Position numbers and translations under genes: made by a program. The notes below the pieces were generated by a model. The model searched no databases. It saw nothing but the letters and a program-made list of their open reading frames with translations, and was not told the DNA's origin. Source: Dugong dugon (taxonomy: Eukaryota > Chordata > Mammalia > Sirenia > Dugongidae). From it: a DNA stretch of 64,000 bases. This document shows, piece after piece, positions 1 through 9,949 of the stretch. Numbering within the stretch: the first letter of the stretch is position 1; each line of letters begins with the position of its first letter. The stretch spans positions 53,825,128 through 53,889,127 of the forward strand of contig CM057481.1 in the NCBI GenBank assembly GCA_030035585.1, in the 5' to 3' direction.

Positions 1-576
1 CCATTTTTGACAGACTCTAGAACAAATGTAGTCAAGAGAGGCCATGTGACACATTTCTAATCTTCTACTGTTTTATGAACAATGTCTCTGTTTGGTCATC
101 ATCTAAATCTATTTCCTTAAATTTTCCTTCAGGAAGAATTCACTAATATGCTAATAATTTTTGTTGTTCTTCCCTGATCATTATTCTATCTAAAATGAAT
201 TGCCATGTACACACAAAACACACACACAGCAAAACTTGAACAGAGACAGGCCAAGTGAGTACAATGCTCCTTTGTACCTTGTAAGTGTTTATTAACATTT
301 TTTGAATTAAAAATAAATGAATGAGTTGAAACCCAGGGGGAATAGTTAGATTTACTTAATAATTGAATAAGTATTTCCATAGTCCATAAACAACAGAACT
401 GTATTAGCTAGACTTTTGATTCTGAGCAATGACTATGTTGATAGTTTTAGGTAGAAAACATCAATCCGGAAAGATTATCAAATAGAGAATATACATGTGA
501 ATGTGCATATACTAGATCTGTGTCTATATATATTTGTATATCACCTTTTTAATATTTAGAAAAGTGCGTGCAAGCA

Positions 577-579
<3 letters not shown>
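1..579. other. Unassigned AT-rich DNA
   Basis: I recognise no gene, exon or repeat family here. Open frames are short and the minus-strand frame near 186-380 has no recognisable domain. The stretch ends at a TG microsatellite. Confidence 0.5.

Positions 580-609
<30 letters not shown>
580..609. repeat. (TG)n microsatellite
   Basis: About 15 uninterrupted TG dinucleotides follow a degenerate gcgtgcaagcatgcg lead. It is an ordinary mammalian dinucleotide tract and probably length-polymorphic. Confidence 0.95.
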
Positions 610-611
<2 letters not shown>

Positions 612-751
612 AGGAGCATGTAATACAATTAAAAAAAGATCAATAGAACCACCCCACTTTCATTTGTGGAATTTGTGAAGTGAAACTGACTTGTTTACTT
701 CTTCACTCCAGGTCTCCTGCAAGCTGACTGGGTTTTTTCCTTACTGTAATC

Positions 752-816
752 TCATTCTGTTGTACATAGGGTTGCTATGAGTCAGAAGCAACTCAACGGC
801 CACCTAACAACAACAA
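752..816 (+). mobile_element. RTE (BovB-clade) LINE, 3' tail only
   Basis: The last ~65 bases of the afrotherian RTE are present: tcattctgttgtacatag, then gttgctatgagtcag, and the terminal cctaacaacaacaa. This is an extreme 5' truncation. The same end recurs at 9775-9859, 15085-15153 and 62870-62933. Confidence 0.8.
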
Positions 817-1299
817 TTTCATGCTTACTGAGGAACGTGTTAGGAAATGGTGCATGGCACTGACATTTTTACTCCTCTTGCTCATGCGTCAGTTCACTGT
901 GTCTACTTGGTTGTGTCTGTGTGTGTTAGTGAAGTTGGAGACCATGAGAGAAATCAAATTAAGAGAGACTGTAGGGGGCTAATTTTCCTTATACTTTCTA
1001 AGTATCTTTTACTATCGGCTTCAGAATATTTACTGTCCAAGAGTTCACAATTGTACTAGTGCCGGCAAGAAGGCTGGACTTGTGTGTGCTGTCTTTTCTC
1101 CCAGCAGATTTCTTTCTCATTACACCTGTTTGGGATCTTCTGATATTTGGCACAGTTTATCTTTTTCAACACTTTTAACCTCCCCCTCCTATCATAAACA
1201 TTCTCTCATGCATTTGGGGTTAGAGAACGGACGAGAAATATGCTTTGGATACTGTGGTCTGTTTTATTTGGGGGATCATTAATGTCTAGAGAAAACTTA
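817..1299. other. Unassigned DNA
   Basis: No repeat family or gene recognised. Two plus-strand open frames of 66-70 codons (847-1059, 1082-1282) show no domain, have no homologous look, and are of chance length. Confidence 0.45.
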
Positions 1300-1470
1300 A
1301 GCTTTCAAGGGCTCTGCCGAAAGATCACCTCCCTGTCAGGACTGCATCACGAGGCACTCAATTTATCAGCCTTCCACTAGGGTGACCTGGCTTGGATTTG
1401 AACCTCTGGCTCCAGGGAGTCTAGGTTGAACAACGGTGATGTGGAGACCACTCAGCCACTGCCTTCAGCC
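1300..1470 (-). mobile_element. tRNA-derived SINE fragment, Leu/Ser-like head
   Basis: Read on the minus strand, an A-box-like TGGCTGAGTGG (1448-1458) and a B-box GGTTCAAATCC (1394-1404) lie about 43 nt apart, in the order and style of a type-II (Leu/Ser) tRNA. About 90 bases of non-tRNA body follow. It does not match the AfroSINE head. An old mammalian tRNA-Leu SINE such as MamSINE1 is possible, but I cannot align it. A decayed tRNA pseudogene is the alternative. Confidence 0.4.
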
Positions 1471-1946
1471 AAAAAAGATTAGTGTCATCAAAAATAGATT
1501 AGCAAGTCAGTAAAAAATTAAAGTAACCCCTTTGTTCTAAAATACTTGTCAAAGTAAGCAAAGAAAATAGCTTTCATTTCAGATTAATTGCTGAGTAAAT
1601 TAGGATTTGGGGCAAGAGCAATTTAGATTTTTTTCTTCTTCAATTATGGAAATGGAGAAGTGTGTAACATTTATAATAAATATCTGTAAAGACTCAAGCA
1701 TTTATACAAAAGCCTGGCAGTGCTTACTGGAGCTCCTGCCTGTAAACTTATTGTCATTGAATAATTTCTGAAATGTGGACTTTACTTTTACCCTTATGGA
1801 AGAGAGTATGTTTCACAGGAAAGAAATTGAAAATTGACCTTTGGCTTCTTTTAATTCTGACTTCCATAACCAAGGAATCTCATCCTAGCCACCCCATCCA
1901 GTATCCTTGACTCAAAGTGGACTGGGGCCCCATCTCCATGAAAGAA
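1471..1946. other. Unassigned DNA
   Basis: No recognisable gene, repeat or RNA. Confidence 0.45.
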
Positions 1947-2050
1947 TGTTGTTGTTATGGTTATCTGCTGTCATACCAGACCTTATTCATGGTGACTCCA
2001 CGTGCAATGGAGTGGCCCTAAGCCATCCCCATGATCAGTTGTGTATCAGA
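1947..2050 (-). mobile_element. tRNA-Gly-headed SINE, 3' part
   Basis: This antisense fragment is collinear with the 3' half of the longer copy at 34072-34409: the shared stretches include gttgttgtt at the tail, ggccctaagccatccccat and gatcagttgtg. The tRNA head is absent. Confidence 0.6.
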
Positions 2051-2261
2051 AAGGATAGACATTGATAAATCTGTGCATTTGTTTAGGACAGCCTAGAAGA
2101 CCTACCAGGAGAGACGGGGTAAACTCACTTGGTCTTTTCAGAGAAAATCCTGGATATGAACACAGCCACCACTTCTAACAGGGACTGTGCCTGGCTTGGG
2201 CACACGGAAAGGCAGTACGTTGCTCAGCTGCCCCCCTTTGAGGAGAGACATTTCATCAGGT

Positions 2262-2410
2262 GCCATTCATTCATTTATTTCTTCATTCATGAACCAATAT
2301 TTACTAGGCATCTATTATGCGCCAGGCATTGTGCTAAGAGTGGAACACACAATGGTGATCATAAACAGAATAGTGACTTTACACTGGAGAAACTCAGCTG
2401 TTATCACCTT
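2262..2410 (-). mobile_element. L2 LINE 3' end
   Basis: The reverse complement of the L2 terminus is seen: cattcattcatttatt, then atatttactaggcatctat and gcgccaggcattgtgct. These correspond to the 'cagtgcctggcacatagtaggtgctcaataaat' type of L2 end. It is interrupted downstream and probably resumes at 2951-3060. Confidence 0.7.
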
Positions 2411-2529
2411 GATCAAGTGATTTAAGTTAATATTACCACTGATAAAACACTGGCACATGCACCCCCTGACGGGACGCACTTAGAAGGTGTAACATCACTT
2501 CTGTGGTCTTTTTGTCAAAAATGTAACTT

Positions 2530-2945
2530 CAGTCTAATCTTGAGAAATATCAGACAAACTCAAATTTGAATATTTGAGCACTTTGAGGAATACTGAAGGC
2601 CAGTACCCTTCAAAAGTGTCAAGGTCATGAAAAAAGAAAGACAGAGGATGTCACAGATTGAGGGAAACAAAAGAGACCAGTCAACTACATGCAGTATATG
2701 ATCCTGCATTGGATCCTGGACCAGAAAAAGGACATTAGTGTGAGAACCGGCCAAATGCACGAAGTCTATGGTTTAGTTAAGAGCATCGTTAGTCATTGTT
2801 ATTTCACAGTTTTGATAATTGTACTATGGTTATGGAAGAAGTTAACATTAGGGGAAACCGGATGAAGAATCTATAAGAATTCTCTGTACTATTTATGTAA
2901 CTTTTCTAACATCTAAAATGATTTCAAAACAAAAATTAAAAACAA
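2530..2945 (+). mobile_element. Ancient L1M-type 3' UTR (tentative)
   Basis: The stretch contains the phrases ttcaaaagtgtcaaggtcat, gatcctgcattggatcctgg, accagaaaaaggacatt and ttttgataattgtactatgg, which I associate with an old, widespread mammalian LINE 3' UTR. It ends in an A-rich run (2926-2944). It appears to lie inside an antisense L2. The class assignment is from memory only. Confidence 0.5.
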
Positions 2946-2950
2946 CCACA

Positions 2951-3060
2951 GAAAAGTCAGTCCCTGCCCCCATAGAGTTTGCCCTCTAATGGGGAAGATG
3001 TTCAATCAAATAATCACACAAATGAATATTCAGTTACATAGATAAGTGCTTTCCAGGAAA
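2951..3060 (-). mobile_element. L2 LINE 3' end, continuation
   Basis: gtccctgcccccatagagtt and the following ccctctaatgggg match the reverse complement of the L2 segment upstream of its terminus. Together with 2262-2410 this is probably one antisense L2 split by the A-tailed insert. Confidence 0.55.
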
Positions 3061-3244
3061 AAAACTGCATGAGACAGTATAATCATTAGAGTCGTCATTA
3101 AGAACAAACATTTATTTAGGGTATACATGACAGAAGCTGTTTTATGTGTTCTACATGTAGTAATCATTTAATTACCCCCTTTATGATTACAACGATCATC
3201 TCTGTGCTAAGTTCTCAATATATTCCTTGGATTTTTTTCACTTG

Positions 3245-3560
3245 TACCATCAATCATTGCTGGACATCTCTATGTGGATAGTCCAAGGATATGTCAAACT
3301 GACCATATCCAAGGTGAACCATTACCTCCCCTCTGAAACCTGCTCCTTCTCCTACCGGAGACTTCAACTGACAACAGTGTTCACTCAGTCAAGAAACTTA
3401 CACACAGTAGCTCTCTAACATTTTTACCTTCCTTTATGTATGCCTCAGAAAATTATCCTGTACGTGCAGAATTCTTTCCAAAAGGCGATCTGATTATATC
3501 TTCCTTTTGTTTAACATACTCCGTAAGCTTCTATACCTACAAGATAAAGAGTGCAAATGG
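3245..3560 (+). mobile_element. L2 LINE ORF2 remnant
   Basis: gacatctctatgtggatagt, the later acctcccctctgaaacctgc and, near the end, gcgatctgattatatcttcc follow the order of the L2 ORF2 3' region. The frame is broken, so no product is possible. Confidence 0.5.
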
Positions 3561-3564
3561 ATAA

Positions 3565-3672
3565 ATACTGGGCTACTAACTGAAAGGTCGGCACTTTGAA
3601 TCCACTCAGAGATGCCTCTCAAGAAAGGCCTGGGGACCTACTTCTGACAAATCAGCCTTGAAAACCAGAGAG
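3565..3672 (+). mobile_element. AfroSINE, degenerate
   Basis: ctgggctactaactgaaagg, the B-box region tttgaatccactcagag and aagaaaggcctgggg are present. The tail beyond the central aaatcagccttgaaaacc is lost. It belongs to the older subtype with the 'cagaggcgcctcggaagaaaggcctgg' style of body. Confidence 0.75.
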
Positions 3673-4745
3673 AGATGCACTTCAGGCACCCACATCCCTT
3701 GCTTGGCTCACCCCTCCTCACACTTTGAAGACAATTATCTCAGATTCCAGATAAGTCCATTAATTTTGAGTACATCAAAGTCATTTTCAGTACAGTTTAC
3801 GAATGTGTCATAATTATACTCTAAATAATTTAATTGCTTTGTTTACCAGTAGGCAATTTTACATCTGTATATTTCTGATAGAAATTTTTCAGAGTGTGTG
3901 GCCACCGGTCACGGTACCGAAGCTCCTAAAGAACTTTTTGACTTTTATGTATGACTGATTGACCCCAATGCCCTGTAAGATTCTGGTTTCTGTATATGTA
4001 CCATAAATAGCTTCACAGAAAATAAAAACCAACCACCACCGTGGAGTTTTCCCAACCACACAGTCAGGTTAATATAACATCTCATTTTTGATATTTCCAC
4101 CTACTTTGTCTGAATTCCTATCTGATCTTAAATATTCAGAGGAAAGATGGGGACAATGGTGCCTCTGCAAGCCACAGACCCAAGAATCCAGACCCGTTTC
4201 ATCACTGATAGCCAGGCCGTGTTCAGGAAGAATTTCACGACTGACTTTTATCTTAGTAGGAAACTTCTGCAGCTGCCTGCTTGCCTACACTGCCTGCTGT
4301 TTCTAAATAAAGCAGTGGCAGAGGAGGGGGAGACTGAGTCATACACACTCTATCATTGTCACATATCAAATTTTTCCAAAAGAAACATTTTTATGTCTCT
4401 AATTATTTTATCATTAGTTTAAGAAGGGTCGTTGAGCTCCCAGGAAAGCTGAGGAAGGATGATGCACAAACACATCTCCCACTCGATGGGTAATGCCTTG
4501 CAGACACTGAACGTGCTGAGACAAACAAGGGATCCCCAGAGTGCTCATCTGCTACAGGACTTACTTCATACTGGATCAATTATGCAAATGGAGATGTGAA
4601 GATAGCTCCCTCTTTTAGGAAGGCGTGATTACTCCCGCACTCAAAATTCCAACGCAGTCTCACCGGAAATACCAGTCGGATTCTGAACCACCTGGTTCCA
4701 TCTGGAAAATGTGCTTTCTTAATTGGGGGGTGGGGAGGAGCTTTC

Positions 4746-4763
4746 TTTTTTTTTTTTTTTTTT
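4746..4763. repeat. Poly(T) tract
   Basis: Eighteen consecutive T residues. I see no recognisable retroposon on either side, so it is listed as a simple repeat. Confidence 0.9.
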
Positions 4764-4961
4764 ATTTCCACAGCGTTACTATTCATAATACATTTAACAT
4801 GATAGAATGTTTACCATTAAGTGATCCAAGTGGAGACATTTACATATGTGTGAGTTTGATTTTGCAATAAAAAAACTATAGAGGATAATGAGTTTTTAAA
4901 AGAAGTTGAACAATCTTGATAATTATTTCTCATTTCAGAGACTTGAAGACTAGGATAACAC

Positions 4962-4988
4962 TCTCTTAAAGGTTCAACCTTTAAGAGA
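4962..4988. repeat. Perfect 13-bp inverted repeat
   Basis: Arms tctcttaaaggtt and aacctttaagaga are exact reverse complements around a single C at 4975. No promoter or gene is nearby that would make it a terminator or operator. Confidence 0.85.
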
Positions 4989-5358
4989 ATCTTTTAAAAA
5001 CTCTTTTTAAAGGATTACTACATAAAAAAAAGTTTAAAATTACAAAAAGTAATTTACATGAGCTAAGAAAATTATCAAGAGTGGTCAGTCCACCAATAGT
5101 GAGATCAAAGGTACAGAATAACTGGAGAAATAATATCTGTTTTAGTGTCTGTGTTCAACACTTGTACTGCCCACATGGGGTGTGTGACAGCTACTATCTC
5201 TTCCCTGTGTCCACATCCTCCTTTTTGGGGAGAGAATTTTCTCTTATTTTCGGTGTAATATCCAGCTGGTCACTACAAAGTCTTCATTAGTGGTCAAGTC
5301 CACAAAACCGAGAGAATTCAGTTTTAAGAAAATGAGGCAGATGCATTCTTGTGCTGAA

Positions 5359-5561
5359 GGAGTGCTGGTGGCACAACAGTTAAGCGCTTGGCTGCTAACC
5401 GCATATTTGGCAGTTCAAACCCACCCAGCGGCTGTGCAGAAGAAAGACCTGGTGATCTGCTTCTGTAAAGATTACAGCCAAGAAAACCCTATGGGGCAGT
5501 TCTACTCTATCACTTGGGGTCACTATGAGTTGGAATCGACTTGACAGCACCTAGCAACAAC
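5359..5561 (+). mobile_element. AfroSINE, near full length
   Basis: It opens with ggagtgctggtggcac, and the tRNA-like head reads cagttaagcgcttggctgct. The B-box is cagttcaaaccc. The body gtaaagattacagcc leads to the RTE-like tail gacttgacagcacctagc, ending caacaaca. The reading frame through it (5290-5544) is meaningless. Confidence 0.92.
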
Positions 5562-7189
5562 ATTCTTATATTGGGAAATAGCAGAGCAATCTATAAGACT
5601 CTAAGATACTGGAGTTTTGACAGAAATATGGGCATAAGACATAGTCATGTCTAAAACGATAACCATACCTAGTCGTAGAGACCAACAACAAAGTGGTCCT
5701 AATGGTCCTCTTTCACCCTTCTTTTGTGCAAGATAGTAGACTCTTGGAAATTGGGAACATTTGCACACTGGAATAATTGCATTCTTACCTCATTTTGAAA
5801 ACGACATACCCACTAAACTGGTTGAAAGTACTTTTATTTCAAGGCACATAAATCTTTCTAAGTCCATCAATTAATTTGATGTGGTTTTAATTACAGCTTC
5901 TAACCTCTGCAAGTATTACAAGCCTGGAAGTTTCCCCTATGTCAACAGATGCCAAAGAAGAGAGGTGTGTAAGTGGTAGCAACTTTTGCTCAGCTGAATA
6001 GAGAACAAGTGCCTCTTTAAGCTCCTTTGGGTCAATGTTTTCAATTCAATCTCAGCTATCTGCCTCAGTTTCCTTTCATAAAAACTGGGAATTCTGGAGT
6101 TTCTTACTTGCCTAACAGGGACAAGAAAATTATTTTAGGTTTACAAGGTTTCTGAAGATTAAAAAAAAAAAAAAAGCTCTTTACGTAAGTGCTAACTATT
6201 GCCTTCAGAACTAACCTGTATTTTATCAAATATAATGGAGTCAATTATTTAAAAATGTAGACTAAAACTTGTCTACAGCTGACTAAAATGAAAGGAATTC
6301 AAATATAAACCTTTAAGTGTGTGTGTTTTATAGAGCTCCTAAAACACATGCCATCTAAAATCACAATAGTAGAATTTTCCTGAAAGTTACCGCTAAACGT
6401 GAAAGTCACTTATACAGGAAGAATTTGTATTGCATTTGTGAAAGCAAAATTACAATAGCTGACAAAACATGAAAGTTTCATCATGGTGGATTAGAACGTT
6501 GCAAGGAACTCAAAGGAATTTGTCGCTATTCAACATTTCAGCTAACATTCTTGTAACATCTCTTCTGGGAGTAGATTTGTCTCCTCACCCTGTAGGAAGT
6601 CCATACACATAAAAAGGTTAGATTAGAGACACATAGTAAATAATATAACAAACAGTTCCTATCATGTGAGGCTCCACTCAGCACAGAGCAGGTAGGCGAG
6701 CAAATATGGAACGTTCAGATCCTTGCTCTGTTGGCTGGTTTGTCACCCGCACAGCGGGACGGCTCCCCAGTGTCTCACAAAACTCAGCCTTGGATGAGGC
6801 ACTGCCTTTCAATATTGTAGAGGGCTGATGACATTTCTTCCTTATCAAACATAAATAATGTTTGCAAATGTCCTCTGTCCTTTGCGCTAAGGGTTTGACT
6901 TTAGGAAATGACATTAGTATAAGAGAAAAGATCGCAAAAGTTAAAAAATAATTTGGATTAAGTGTCTTTCTTTGTTTTTACCTGATGACATCCTACTGTG
7001 CTTTAGGGTTCAAAGTCGATGTCATTTCTGTCTTTTCCCCCAAGCCCCTTTCCTTCCCCAGGTGTGTATCTATAACTCAGGCCAATCCTGTAAGAATACT
7101 TTCCACATTATGAACAAATTGAAAATTCCAGTTTGTTTACCTGCCACTAGACTAGTGACTTTGACTCTCTTTTGGCATGTGGGTTCTGT
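5562..7189. other. Unassigned DNA
   Basis: No gene, RNA or repeat family recognised. There is a 15-bp A-tract at 6161-6175. The minus-strand frame 6678-6914 has no domain. Confidence 0.45.
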
Positions 7190-7615
7190 AGTAGTTTGGG
7201 TTCCCCCAGAAACTGACCTTGAGACAAGGAAGGTGGTCCCAGGAAACATGCATGGGAGAGAGGGAGCAGGGAAGGGGGTCTGGGGAAGGATATAGACAGC
7301 AAAGGATACATGATCAAGCAGTTCCACAATGGGTAACGCGTTCATCTCACTGGGGAACTCTCGGAGTCTCTACGGAACTAACACCTCAGTTATCTCACTA
7401 GATCGCAAAGGGAGATAGACCATTTATACCCTAGCTCCCGCTAATTATTGATTAAGGGCTGCTAGGCATGGGATGGGACATTGATTCTCACTTCCTGCCT
7501 GCCATGGGCCGGCACAGAGAGGTAAAAATCACAGGGCATGTTGGGGAAGGTGGGGAACCAAGATCAATTAGAGTCATTGATTGGGAGGTAGAGAATTTCT
7601 ACCCATCCTCTACCT
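7190..7615. mobile_element. LTR-like repeat (tentative)
   Basis: The opening ggttcccccagaaactgacc, the later cccaggaaacatgcatggga and a segment ending 'atttataccctagctcc' resemble the antisense of an old mammalian endogenous-retroviral LTR. I cannot name the family or set exact ends. The open frames 7070-7401 on both strands fall inside it and should not be called genes. Confidence 0.4.
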
Positions 7616-7740
7616 CCAAAGTATATCAATAGAAAGGTAGATAGAGATAGACATTGTTAGTGATTTGTAATTTCAGCAGAGTTATAAAATACTTGAAATT
7701 CATTTATGGATCCCAAATGAAGAACACTTGCAATAGATTA

Positions 7741-7845
7741 GAAGCATCTTGAGGGTAAGTTTATATTCTTAATACCCAGCACCATTTTCTTGTCCAAAAT
7801 AAGTTCAAATCAACATTTGTTCAATAAATAAGTAAACAGGAAAGG
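7741..7845 (+). mobile_element. L2 LINE 3' end, weak
   Basis: gcatcttgagggtaag, accagcaccattttcttg and gttcaataaataag follow the order of the L2 terminus (stop of activity text, 'cccagcacc', 'ttcaataaat'). Confidence 0.4.
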
Positions 7846-8154
7846 CACAGGAGAGATTGTTATGCTCAAATTATTCACTTAGAGAAGGCTGAGAATTAAG
7901 TAGACTTATCAATTATGATGGGAAAAATCCTGCTTTTCAAAAAATGCAAAAGACTGAGACAGGTTTTATTTTATTCGGAAGCATGCATTGATTCTCAGAG
8001 CTGAGAAGTAGTTTGCCTTTCTTTTGTGAGGAAGATTATGGGGTTAGAAGTTTAGTAGATAATCGAAGAGGAAAAAAAAAAAAAAGAATTACAGTTCCCC
8101 ATCATTTGTATTTTAATTCAACTCTAGTAGGAATAACCTTTTTTTGTTTTTTAA

Positions 8155-8267
8155 TGGAAGCAGATCACCAGGCCTTTCTTGAGCAGTGCCACTGGCTGGA
8201 TCGATCTGCCAACCTTTAGGTTAGTAGTCCAGCATAAACAGTTTGTACCACCCAGGGACCTCTACTA
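8155..8267 (-). mobile_element. AfroSINE, head and body only
   Basis: The antisense copy reads cagatcaccaggcctttctt, then caacctttaggttagtagtc and finally accacccagggacctc, which is the SINE 5' end. The RTE-like tail is missing, so it is 3' truncated or deleted. Confidence 0.75.
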
Positions 8268-9061
8268 GGAGTAACAGGATTGAGATGCTAGAAACCCAGA
8301 GTCTGTGTTGTCCTAAAAATTCTAGTTCTACATGGCCTTTTGGAACTGTGCGTATCATGGACCTCTAGTTCAGTTACCAAGTGTCTATAGTAGCAATTTT
8401 ACTGTATATAGAGATGCCGGCACCCTGCTCTCTAATTGCTGGGACTTGGGCATTCAATCCAGGTTTGGATGTCTTCTCCTGGAGGACTAAATCTTGAGTG
8501 TGTGAGGCAAAGACATAGGGACACTTAGAGATGACTCACTGTATCTTGCAGAGCTGACAGTCCAAAAGTAGCAATGGTAAGTATCTAACACCAGTGACAC
8601 CCGTGGAAGCCTTATGGGATGTGACTTTGGATGCATTCTCTGCTGAATAGTTTCCACCTGGTTCCTGGAGAATTTATAACCCTGTTTTTCTGGCACTCTG
8701 GTTGATTCTGTGAGCTATCTAATGTCCTTCCAATGAATCTTTTTTTCTGGTCAAGTCCCTCTGGCGTTCCTTTGGGTTTTTTTTTGTTTTTTTTTTAATC
8801 TAGAAACTTGACTGCTAAGATATCTTCTGAGAGAGGGTCTCCTGAGAATGGGCTTCAAGAGGTGGAACGTAAAGAAGGATGTAAAAGCAATAAGTGACCC
8901 AGGCTTGGAGATAAGCGTTCCTCCCAAAAGGCTGAAATATACAGAAATACAGTTCTTTCCCTTTCTAGAAACCAAGAAGATCGAGCACTTCGGAGAGTTG
9001 CCAAATGAGACACTTTATACTTCTTTCTGGTTTAGCTTTATTTAAATTACACCTGAAGTGG
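8268..9061. other. Unassigned DNA
   Basis: No recognised repeat. Opposing frames 8751-8975 and 8848-9045 overlap across a T-rich tract (8779-8799) and look spurious. Confidence 0.4.
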
Positions 9062-9437
9062 ATTAGTACAGTGGTGTTCAAACTTTAGAGTATGCTAGTA
9101 TTTCCAGAAAGGAACCCTAGTGACCTGCTAACCAAAAGGTCGGTGATTCCAACCTACCTGGCAGCTCTGGGGTAGAAAGACCTGGTGATCTGCTCCTGTA
9201 AAGATTACAGTCTAGAAAACCCTATGGGGCAGTTTTGCTCTGTCACACGAGGTCACTATGAGTCAGAATAGACTTGACAACACACAACAACAACAACGTC
9301 TACTAGAGAGTTTGTTACAAAGATTGCTGGGCCCCTTCCCCAGAGATTCTGATTCACAGATGTAGGGTAGGGCCTGAGAATTTGCATTTCTAACATGTTT
9401 CTAGGTGATGCACTTTGGATTAGTACATTCGGAAGCC
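9062..9437 (+). mobile_element. hAT (Charlie/MER-type) remnant split by AfroSINE
   Basis: gtggtgttcaaactttagag (left part to 9110) and, after the SINE, ttgctgggccccttccccag, then attctgattcacagatgtag and ggcctgagaatttgcatttc (right part 9298-9437) are the ordered blocks of a non-autonomous hAT-Charlie element. The AfroSINE at 9111-9297 separates them. Confidence 0.6.
9111..9297 (+). mobile_element. AfroSINE with head deletion
   Basis: ggaaccctagtg jumps directly to acctgctaaccaaaagg, so part of the tRNA-like head is missing. Body and tail are otherwise complete, ending in gacttgacaacacacaac plus caacaacaacg. Confidence 0.85.
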
Positions 9438-9561
9438 CATTGTCAACCCAATGTAAGTATACAATGAGCTAGAAGGAGCAGAAGGAGCCTGGAAGAATCT
9501 GGCTGGGTTGACCTGGGCTGAAATGCTGACTCCAATGCTGACTCCTTTATTTACTACTCTG

Positions 9562-9747
9562 AGTGCAAACGGTAACATGCTCAGGGGCTAACTGAAAGGT
9601 TGGAGCTTCAAGTCCACCCAGAGGCACATTAGAAGAAAGGCCTGGTGATCTACTTCTGAAAAGTCACCCATTGCAAACCTTATGGAGCACAGTTCAACTC
9701 TGACACATATGGGATTGCCATTAGTTGGTATTGGCTGAAAAGAAACT
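9562..9747 (+). mobile_element. AfroSINE, older subtype
   Basis: agtgcaaacggtaacatgct, then gggctaactgaaaggttgg, aagaaaggcctggtgatcta and gccattagttggtattggct. The extreme 5' head is missing. It sits inside the MIR. Confidence 0.85.
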
Positions 9748-9774
9748 TTTTTTCTTTACTTGCTACTGGTTAGG

Positions 9775-9859
9775 TGCCACTGGGTGTTTTGTTCTGTTGT
9801 ACATAGGGTTGCTATGAGTCAGAACTGGCTCAACAGCACCCAACAACAACAAAAACAAC
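9775..9859 (+). mobile_element. RTE LINE 3' tail with target duplication
   Basis: ttctgttgtacatagggttg runs to caacagcacccaacaacaac. Flanking copies tactggttaggtg on the left and actagttaggtg on the right are consistent with target-site duplication inside the MIR. Confidence 0.8.
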
Positions 9860-9949
9860 AACTAGTTAGGTGACCTTGGCCAAGTTATCTAACCTCTGTG
9901 TGCTACAGTTTCCTCATCTGTACGATTACATAATGCTGTGCCTTTGTGT

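Larger units (their letters stand above)
3673..5358. other. Unassigned DNA
   Basis: I recognise no gene or repeat family. Frames at 4088-4306 and 4147-4422 overlap in different phases and lack any domain or splice context. The stretch contains a T-tract (4746-4763) and a short perfect palindrome (4962-4988). Confidence 0.45.
9492..9935 (+). mobile_element. MIR, split into three pieces
   Basis: MIR-like blocks lie at 9492-9561 and 9860-9935. The second piece is diagnostic: gtgaccttggccaagttatc, then taacctctgtgtg and gtttcctcatctgtacg. An AfroSINE (9562-9747) and an RTE tail (9775-9859) have broken it. Confidence 0.7.

Noticed and set aside
4088..4422. Overlapping 72- and 91-codon frames
   Set aside because: They compete in different phases with no domain, and neither has the flanking splice signals or a convincing translation start.
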